DNA from: Clostridiaceae bacterium UBA5444
GTDB lineage: Bacteria > Bacillota > Clostridia > Clostridiales > Oxobacteraceae
Assembly (NCBI GenBank): GCA_002426575.1
Contig: DIRE01000051.1
Span: 32,420-60,675, forward strand
DNA length: 28,256 bases
Direction of reading: 5' to 3'
Below are positions 22,954 to 28,256 of this stretch, one piece after another. Position numbers and translations under genes: made by a program. Position 1 is the stretch's first letter, and each line of letters begins with the position of its first letter. A model generated the notes under the pieces. The model was not told the origin of the DNA. It worked only from the letters and a program-made list of their open reading frames with translations, and searched no databases.

Positions 22954-25035
22954 ATGAGAGATGAGGAGAAAAGTAAGGAACAACTTATAGGTGAGCTGGT
23001 TGAAATAAGAAAGGAGCTATCAAAACTTAAAAAGCCAGATGAAGAAAAAGAAATAGAATGCAAGAATATGATAGTTGCTGCTACAGGCTATGAGGCAGAT
23101 TATGATTACGATTATGACTATACCAAGTCTAATATGAATCTAAATAAGAGGTTGGTGGAGAATTCTTTAGACATAACGATTGTAATAGATAAGGATGGCT
23201 ACATTAAAGATATTTTCCCATCTATAGAAAAAAAGTTCGGCTTTAAAAATGAATCCGCCATAGGTGTTAATATATTTGACTACATACATACAGATGATAT
23301 TTCTGAAGTAGCCAATGCCATAAACTCCATGCTAAAATTCCCCAATATACCAAAATACATACAAGTTAGGACATCTGAAATCTCTATCGGTATGAGATAC
23401 TTTGAGGCAATAGGGACTAACATGCTTGAGGATAAAGACATTGGCGGAATAGTTTTTAATTCAAGGGATATTACAGAAAAAAAAATAACTGAAAAGCAAT
23501 TGGTGGATGAAAAAGAAAAGCTGATTGCCACTTTAAAAAATATAGGAGAGGCTGTAATAACAGTTGATTGCAATGAGAAAATACTGCTCATGAATAGTGC
23601 AGCTGAAATATTTACAGGCTGGAAGACAAAAAATGCTCTGTCAAAGCCATTAAAAGAGGTTATTTGTTTAAGAAATAGAAAAACAAAAGAGGTATATGAA
23701 GACCCTTTATCTAAAATGCTTAAAGAGGGCGAAAACTTTGGAATATGCAATGGGATAGTAATGGTTAGCAGATTTGGAAGAGAGAGAATAGTATGCGGAA
23801 GCGGGACAACAATTGTAGGCGAAGATGGAAAAGTAAATGGAACAGTTGTTGTAATAAAAGATATAACAGAGAAAGTAAAGCTTGATGAGGAGCTATCTAA
23901 AGCAGCTAGGATTGAAACCATTGGAGTCCTTGCAGGGGGGATTGCTCATGATTTTAATAACATACTAACCATTATTTTAGGAAATATATCATTAGCGAAA
24001 ATGAAGGCGTTTAAGGAACCTAGGGAAAAAGTATATGAACGATTAGTTGAGATTGAAAAGGCTACTTTAAATGCAAAAGGCCTAACTCAGCAGCTGCTTA
24101 CATTTTCAAAAGGTGGAGAGCCTATAATCAAGACCGTATCAATTTCAAGGCTTTTAAAGGAAGCTGCTGTTTTTGCGCTTAGAGGGTCAGATATAAAATG
24201 CAATTTTAATATACCAAAGGATTTATGGACTGCAGAGATAGATGAAGGACAGATAAATCAAGTAATTAATAATTTGATTATAAATGCCAAGCAGGCAATG
24301 ATTGGAGGGGGAGTAATAACAATTGGTGCAGAAAACGTAGTAATAGATGAAAACAGCGACATTATAAACCTAAACAACCTAAAGCCTGGAAGGTATATTA
24401 AGATATGGATTAAGGATAAAGGCATAGGCATATCAGAGGAAGACCTAAACAAGATATTTGACCCTTATTTTACCACTAAGTCTTGTGGAAACGGGTTTGG
24501 ACTTACAACTTCCTATTCAATTATAAAAAAGCATGGCGGTTACATAACCGTTAAGTCAGCCCTTGAAAAGGGGACAACTTTCTTTATATATCTGCCAGCT
24601 TCTACAAAAGCAGGTGTTAATACTGTTGATACCAATCAAAATGTAATTCACGCAAGCGGCAGGATACTTATTGTAGATGATAATTGTGATGTTAGCGCAG
24701 TTGCAGGGAACATGCTTAAAGAGATTGGCTATGAGGTGCAGTTTGCAAAGAATGGTTTTGAGGCTATTGAGATATATAAAAAAGGCAAGTTTACTGGCAA
24801 TGGGTTTGAGGCTGTTATAATGGATCTTACAATCCCAGGGAGTATGGGGGGAAAGGAGATAATTAGATGGCTTCATGATATAGACCCAAACGTTAAGGCA
24901 ATTGTATCTTCCGGATACTCTAATGATCCTGTTATGGCAAATTACAGTGAATATGGTTTTAAGGGTGTGGTTGCAAAGCCATATAAAATACATGAAATTG
25001 GTGAAACTTTATATAACGTTATCTCAGGGAATTGA
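22954..25035 (+). CDS. Soluble PAS-PAS hybrid histidine kinase with C-terminal receiver
   Basis: The 693-residue protein has no membrane helix. An N-terminal coiled coil (1-30) is followed by a low-complexity DYDYDYDY run (49-56). Two PAS domains come next (about 66-178 and 188-310, each ending in a DITEK motif), then a HisKA domain with H332 in AHDFNN and an HATPase_c domain with N444, DKGIGI (488-493) and the GFGL lid (514-517). A receiver domain (about 570-690) has D575/D576, phospho-acceptor D624 and K675. All phosphorelay residues are intact. Such kinases sense internal signals, and the receiver may modulate the kinase or act as a relay. No partner regulator gene is adjacent. AAGGGGGA lies about 8 bases before ATG. 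Its position among spore genes makes a sporulation link tempting but unproven. Confidence 0.92.
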   Translation: MRDEEKSKEQLIGELVEIRKELSKLKKPDEEKEIECKNMIVAATGYEADYDYDYDYTKSNMNLNKRLVENSLDITIVIDKDGYIKDIFPSIEKKFGFKNESAIGVNIFDYIHTDDISEVANAINSMLKFPNIPKYIQVRTSEISIGMRYFEAIGTNMLEDKDIGGIVFNSRDITEKKITEKQLVDEKEKLIATLKNIGEAVITVDCNEKILLMNSAAEIFTGWKTKNALSKPLKEVICLRNRKTKEVYEDPLSKMLKEGENFGICNGIVMVSRFGRERIVCGSGTTIVGEDGKVNGTVVVIKDITEKVKLDEELSKAARIETIGVLAGGIAHDFNNILTIILGNISLAKMKAFKEPREKVYERLVEIEKATLNAKGLTQQLLTFSKGGEPIIKTVSISRLLKEAAVFALRGSDIKCNFNIPKDLWTAEIDEGQINQVINNLIINAKQAMIGGGVITIGAENVVIDENSDIINLNNLKPGRYIKIWIKDKGIGISEEDLNKIFDPYFTTKSCGNGFGLTTSYSIIKKHGGYITVKSALEKGTTFFIYLPASTKAGVNTVDTNQNVIHASGRILIVDDNCDVSAVAGNMLKEIGYEVQFAKNGFEAIEIYKKGKFTGNGFEAVIMDLTIPGSMGGKEIIRWLHDIDPNVKAIVSSGYSNDPVMANYSEYGFKGVVAKPYKIHEIGETLYNVISGN

Positions 25036-25040
25036 AATAT

Positions 25041-25180
25041 GGCTATGTTTTAGTATAGTACTGACGTCAGGGTATGTTGATTTACTGTAGCAGCGACTTA
25101 AATGCCCATTTTTATCATCTTTATCTTCCTTGAAAAAAACGGACATTTTGGAGCAGCGGAAGTCAATCAACTTATCCGGT
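25041..25180. repeat. Structured dispersed repeat, copy 1
   Basis: The first 40 bases match 28201-28240 at 35 positions. They contain a hairpin (arms 25043-25048 and 25053-25058) and a palindrome CTGACGTCAG (25061-25070). The rest folds into a long imperfect stem: 25076-25086 with 25161-25171, 25090-25094 with 25153-25157, and 25100-25113 with 25135-25148. No ORF is present. It looks like a small non-autonomous mobile element or a structured RNA. Confidence 0.6.
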
Positions 25181-25219
25181 CAAAAAACCAACAGTGGATT
25201 TATAAATAAATGCGTATGC

Positions 25220-25247
25220 ACAATAGTTAGTGCCTATTCATAATATA
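25220..25247 (+). promoter_or_regulatory. Sigma-K-like promoter for yabG
   Basis: AC (25220-25221), 17 bases, then CATAATATA (25239-25247) fits the sigma-K consensus and has the same spacing as the site before the cotS operon. yabG is sigma-K-controlled in B. subtilis, which supports the call. Confidence 0.65.
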
Positions 25248-25281
25248 TAATACAACAATATTAGTATTTGGGGGTTGCCAA

Positions 25282-26160
25282 GTGGGGGGATTTAGTATAG
25301 GGGATTTAGTGGTTAGAAAGTCCTATGGTGGTGATATATATTTTAAGATTACTGATATTATAGGGGATGAGTCCTCAGCTTCTGAGGAAGTAGAAACAAA
25401 GGTTATTTTAAAGGGAGTAAATCATAGGTTAATTGCTGATGCCCCCGAGAGTGACCTTGAAAAGCCGGCTCTTGAGAATATAAACGTTGATACTCTTGAG
25501 TATTCAAAGAACATAAATAAAAATATAAGGAAGATATTAACGGAGAGGAAGGGCTCATATTCAAGATCAAAGAGGCAATATAGATCTGATGAGGTGTATG
25601 GAAGGCCTGGGAAGGTCCTTCATATAGATGCAGACGAAGAGTATCTAAATACCTGTCTTAAAACCTATAAGCAGCTAAACATTGATGTGGTGGCAAAGCT
25701 TATGAATGAAAATGAGCAGCCAATAAGGGTATTAGAATTATTAAATGAGGTTAAGCCCGATATATTAGTTTTAACTGGGCATGACAGCATGATTAAAGGG
25801 CAGACAGACTTTACAAACATAAATAGTTATAGAAGCTCTAAGTATTTTATAGAGGCTGTAAAGCAGGCTAGAAGTTATGAACCATCTCTTGACGATCTTG
25901 TTATATTTGCTGGCGCTTGTCAGTCGTATTATGAGGGAATAATCGAGGCTGGTGCAAACTTTGCAAGCTCTCCACATAGGGTGCTTATACATGCATTAGA
26001 CCCTGTATTTGTCTGTGAAAAGGTGGCATTTACAAGCATAAACAAAGTATTATCAATACAAGATACCATAGCCAATACCATCACAGGTATAAAAGGAATC
26101 GGGGGGTTAGAGACTAGGGGCAAATACAGAGAAGGGTTTCCTAAATCTCCCTATATATAA
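25282..26160 (+). CDS. yabG: Sporulation-specific coat-processing protease YabG
   Basis: The 292-residue protein is a full-length YabG, the cysteine protease made in the mother cell late in sporulation that trims coat and related spore proteins. The N-terminal SH3-like part begins GDLVVRKSYGGDIYFKI. The catalytic part has LHIDAD (114-119), LTGHD with H167 and FAGACQS with C213, matching the residues expected for catalysis. The GTG start at 25282 has GGGGGTT about 7 bases upstream. A sigma-K-like promoter lies 35 bases upstream. Gene order with veg downstream is as in Bacillus and many Clostridia. Likely targets include nearby coat proteins; this is inference. Confidence 0.95.
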   Translation: MGGFSIGDLVVRKSYGGDIYFKITDIIGDESSASEEVETKVILKGVNHRLIADAPESDLEKPALENINVDTLEYSKNINKNIRKILTERKGSYSRSKRQYRSDEVYGRPGKVLHIDADEEYLNTCLKTYKQLNIDVVAKLMNENEQPIRVLELLNEVKPDILVLTGHDSMIKGQTDFTNINSYRSSKYFIEAVKQARSYEPSLDDLVIFAGACQSYYEGIIEAGANFASSPHRVLIHALDPVFVCEKVAFTSINKVLSIQDTIANTITGIKGIGGLETRGKYREGFPKSPYI

Positions 26161-26206
26161 TGTTATGGATATCGCACCACTTAAGTGGTGCGCTTCCATA
26201 AGAACA
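26161..26206. terminator. Long palindromic hairpin after yabG
   Basis: A perfect 20-bp palindrome CGCACCACTTAAGTGGTGCG (26173-26192) is extended by TTATGGA (26163-26169) pairing with TCCATAA (26195-26201). There is no immediate T-run, so termination may be weak or the hairpin may protect or process the mRNA before the next gene. Confidence 0.55.
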
Positions 26207-26250
26207 TATTTTAATTAGAAGGCCGAAATACTTGTTAGGAGGGCTTTTGC

Positions 26251-27696
26251 ATGGATACGGATAATGGTATATATGTAAACGTATTTGATGAGAATACCAA
26301 AGAGACGGTTGTAATGGAACTTGAGGAGATTGTAAAGAAAGCTACCACCATAGTCTATACAAGCATACAAAAAGAAACCCCTGATGTTTTTGAAATAGAA
26401 GCTATTAAAGCCATTTCTATTGTAATAAGAACACAGGTTATAAGAAGGTTAAAAAGATTTAATGGTATTAAGTGGAATGAGGAAATAGATGCAGATATAT
26501 CTACAGGTATGAGCGGTTTTGAGTATATTATAGGTTCTCCAAAGATTCCTAGGGAAGGGTTTGATGAGGTTTATAATAAATGCTCTGCCTTAGTAGATGA
26601 CACTAAAGGCTTTATTATAACTTTTGGTGGAAAACCAATAAAAGCTGAATACCATTTAGTATGCGGTGGCGGGACTGAAAACTCGGAAGATGTGTTAGGA
26701 AACAAAATAATGTATCTAAGAAAAGTACTCTGTGAATACTGCTTTAATTCCACTAACTATGAAGGAGTTATAGATATACCCATAAACGAAATTGAAGATA
26801 AGCTAAATGTTAAAGTAACCGAGGAGAGCAGCATATATGGGCCTGAAATAAAAGGCGTCTTTGAAGATGTTCAAAGAGATGAAACAGGGCGGGTAAAAAG
26901 AATAAAAGTAGGGGAAAGGTATTTTTCGGGTATAGAGATTAGAGATTTGCTTGGGCTTAATTCTTCGAGATTTGGCTGGGATCCCCTAGTTATAAGGTTT
27001 AAGTCTAGAGGCCTTGGGGATGGGCTTGGTATGTGCCTATATGGTGCATACAAAATGGCGGAGGAAGGAAAGAGCTATACAGAAATATTAAAATACTATT
27101 ATACAGGAGTTCAAATAGTTAATATTAATAGCGCTGGAGGCGGAGTACCCCTATCTGGCAAGACATTTATTATAGATCCAGGCCATGGAGGAGATAATGG
27201 GGGCGACGAAAAAGGGCCTACAGGGCTTAGAGAGAAGGATGTAAATCTTTATATAGCTAAGTCTCTTGTAGAACTTTTAGAGAAGGATGGGGCTTTAGTT
27301 TACCTTACACGGTTAGAAGATGAGGATATATCTATAATTAAAAGAATAGAGTATGTAAATAGTATAAGACCTAATTTTTTAATAAGTATACATCAGAATT
27401 TTTTCTTTGCTTTAGGGGTTTCAGGAACTGAAGTTTATTATTATAGAGGTGATTTAGAAGGAGAAAAAATGGGAAGACTTATACTAGATAACATAGCTAA
27501 ATCTTTAGGTACTGCAAATAGGGGAACAAAAAATGCAGAATTTGCAATAATAAGAGAATCAAAGGTAAGTTCCATACTTGTAGAATGTATGTATATATCA
27601 AATCCCAAAGAGGAAGAGGCCCTTAAATCAGATCAAGTAAAAAGAGAAATAGCAAAAGCAATTTATAGGGGAGTTTTAGAATACTATGGAATATGA
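26251..27696 (+). CDS. SpoIID/LytB-domain and N-acetylmuramoyl-L-alanine amidase fusion without signal peptide
   Basis: The 481-residue protein joins two peptidoglycan-acting domains. Residues about 5-290 resemble SpoIID/LytB, a lytic transglycosylase in SpoIID: IEAIKAISIVIRTQ holds the expected catalytic E50, and YHLVCGGGTENSEDV (134-148) matches a conserved SpoIID segment. Residues about 303-481 are Amidase_3, with likely zinc ligands H312 (PGHGG), E328 and H391 (ISIHQN) and catalytic E445 (ILVECMYISN). There is no signal peptide or membrane anchor, unlike SpoIID. The protein should stay in the mother-cell cytoplasm or join the coat, acting on cortex or sporangial wall later; this is inference. 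C138, C161 and C164 could form a metal site. AGGAGGG precedes the ATG. The gene lies between yabG and veg. Confidence 0.88.
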   Translation: MDTDNGIYVNVFDENTKETVVMELEEIVKKATTIVYTSIQKETPDVFEIEAIKAISIVIRTQVIRRLKRFNGIKWNEEIDADISTGMSGFEYIIGSPKIPREGFDEVYNKCSALVDDTKGFIITFGGKPIKAEYHLVCGGGTENSEDVLGNKIMYLRKVLCEYCFNSTNYEGVIDIPINEIEDKLNVKVTEESSIYGPEIKGVFEDVQRDETGRVKRIKVGERYFSGIEIRDLLGLNSSRFGWDPLVIRFKSRGLGDGLGMCLYGAYKMAEEGKSYTEILKYYYTGVQIVNINSAGGGVPLSGKTFIIDPGHGGDNGGDEKGPTGLREKDVNLYIAKSLVELLEKDGALVYLTRLEDEDISIIKRIEYVNSIRPNFLISIHQNFFFALGVSGTEVYYYRGDLEGEKMGRLILDNIAKSLGTANRGTKNAEFAIIRESKVSSILVECMYISNPKEEEALKSDQVKREIAKAIYRGVLEYYGI

Positions 27697-27792
27697 TATG
27701 GGAAAGTTAGAATAAGCCCTATTATTATAAGAAATATATAAAAATTCATAGTAATTTAATAAAATATTAAGAAATTTAACAATTTGTTAATA

Positions 27793-27821
27793 TTGACAAG
27801 CTCGCAGTTTACTGATAAAAT
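27793..27821 (+). promoter_or_regulatory. Upstream promoter of the veg tandem pair
   Basis: A perfect TTGACA (27793-27798), a 17-base spacer and TAAAAT (27816-27821). Confidence 0.7.
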
Positions 27822-27833
27822 ATATAGTTAATC

Positions 27834-27869
27834 TTGACAGGGGTGTCTTTTTGGTATACAATGTATACA
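27834..27869 (+). promoter_or_regulatory. Downstream veg promoter with a palindrome over the -10
   Basis: A perfect TTGACA (27834-27839), a 17-base spacer and TACAAT (27857-27862) lie 41 bases downstream of the first promoter. The -10 is embedded in GTATACAATGTATAC (about 27854-27868), a 6-3-6 inverted repeat that could be an operator. Confidence 0.75.
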
Positions 27870-27885
27870 GAAAGAGGGTGTTTAC

Positions 27886-28152
27886 ATGAAGGGAAAAGAT
27901 TTACTAAACGCCATAAAGCAAGAAATTGACAGCCATGTTGGGGAAAAAGTTACACTAAAGGCAAACGGCGGAAGAAAAAAGGTTATGATCAAGGAGGGTG
28001 TACTTGATAAAACTTATCCTAACATATTTACTGTGACGGTAGAAGGAAATTCAAATGACATAAGGACAATTTCATATAGCTATTCAGATATATTAACAGA
28101 AACAGTTGAGCTGATATTTTGCAAGAACAAAGAGAATGTTGCTTATAATTAA
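27886..28152 (+). CDS. veg: Veg family protein
   Basis: The 88-residue protein matches the small Veg family in length and motifs, including a helical start (IKQEIDSHVGEKVTLKANGG), GRKKVMIKEGVL and TYPNIFTVTVE, followed by SYSYSDILTETVEL. Veg is a very abundant cytosolic protein of Firmicutes; in B. subtilis it promotes matrix gene expression in biofilms, with no known catalytic activity. Position just after yabG is conserved across spore formers. Two tandem consensus promoters predict high vegetative expression, in contrast to the sporulation genes on its left. AGAGGGTG lies about 5 bases before ATG, and the stop codon falls in the terminator stem. Confidence 0.95.
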   Translation: MKGKDLLNAIKQEIDSHVGEKVTLKANGGRKKVMIKEGVLDKTYPNIFTVTVEGNSNDIRTISYSYSDILTETVELIFCKNKENVAYN

Positions 28153-28178
28153 TCCGGTATATACCGGATTAATTTTTT
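28147..28178 (+). terminator. veg terminator overlapping the stop codon
   Basis: A perfect 28-bp palindrome (28147-28174, with CCGG at the core) ends in a T-run to 28178. The veg stop codon (28150-28152) lies in the left arm. Confidence 0.85.
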
Positions 28179-28200
28179 GCGCATATATAGCCTTTTATTT

Positions 28201-28256
28201 GGCTATGCTTTAGCATAGTATTGATATCAGGGTATGTTGAATTTACTTTTTGCAGC
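28201..28256. repeat. Structured dispersed repeat, copy 2, cut by the window edge
   Basis: Bases 28201-28240 match 25041-25080 at 35 of 40 positions, and similarity continues to the edge (TTTACT then GCAGC in both). The hairpin CTATGC-TTTA-GCATAG is fully paired here, where copy 1 has G-U wobbles. The rest of the element lies outside the window. Confidence 0.65.

Noticed and set aside
23280..23921. 213-codon minus-strand open frame inside the histidine kinase gene
   Set aside because: It is antisense to conserved PAS and HisKA coding sequence, is rich in Ser/Phe/Ile as expected of an antisense frame, and has no family motif.
24556..24993. 145-codon minus-strand open frame within the receiver domain of the kinase
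   Set aside because: The plus strand encodes a well-conserved receiver domain there, so this is a shadow frame.
26205..26213. CATATTTTA as a sigma-K -10 for the SpoIID-amidase gene
   Set aside because: No AC dinucleotide lies at the required 16-17 base spacing upstream; the nearest is about 24 bases away.
1..28256. CRISPR arrays, tRNA, rRNA or complete insertion sequences
   Set aside because: No regularly spaced repeats, cloverleaf-type sequences or transposase reading frames were found; the only mobile-like signal is the structured repeat at 25041 and 28201.

Overview
This window looks like the chromosome of an endospore-forming, low-GC Firmicute of the class Clostridia, probably Clostridiaceae. 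The evidence is AT-rich DNA, strong AGGAGG-type ribosome sites, TTG/GTG starts, and spore genes in a recognisable order: a glycosyltransferase and CotS-family coat proteins, then yabG, a SpoIID-amidase protein and veg. The species cannot be named from sequence alone. No rRNA, tRNA, CRISPR array or intact insertion sequence was seen.

Layout. (1) 0.1-3.7 kb is metabolic and housekeeping: a minus-strand L-threonine aldolase, a plus-strand patatin-like lipase with a possible leader peptide, and a minus-strand FetA/FetB-type ABC exporter whose two genes overlap by 4 bp. (2) 3.65-9.27 kb is a 600-base regulatory region with a consensus promoter and two palindromic operators (one a perfect catabolite-responsive element). 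It drives one very large secreted enzyme of 1659 residues that joins a GH30 endo-galactanase-like module, carbohydrate-binding modules and a complete GH2 module. (3) 9.26-10.5 kb holds a Cof-type HAD phosphatase and a small DUF1858 CxxC protein.

(4) 10.6-17.8 kb is a signalling and surface-behaviour block. It encodes a membrane PAS-GGDEF-EAL protein, a soluble GGDEF protein with an N-terminal cysteine motif, a prepilin peptidase, a stand-alone EAL phosphodiesterase and a methyl-accepting chemotaxis protein. Together these suggest control of cyclic-di-GMP, type IV pili and taxis. The block is broken by terminators, so it is not a single operon.

(5) 17.9-22.8 kb is a spore-coat block: a minus-strand CotSA-like glycosyltransferase, divergent from an operon of three CotS paralogues and a coiled-coil protein. 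The middle paralogue has lost kinase-type residues that the other two keep. (6) 22.9-25.0 kb encodes a soluble PAS-PAS histidine kinase with a C-terminal receiver. (7) 25.3-28.15 kb holds yabG, a SpoIID-amidase fusion without a signal peptide, and veg with tandem consensus promoters. Sigma-K-like promoters with identical spacing precede both the cotS operon and yabG, so these two coat units are probably expressed together late in the mother cell.

The least explained features are a structured intergenic repeat (copies at 25041 and at the right edge, 28201), the GH30-GH2 fusion, the decayed CotS paralogue with its coiled-coil neighbour, and an 8-codon peptide overlapping a terminator at 15134.
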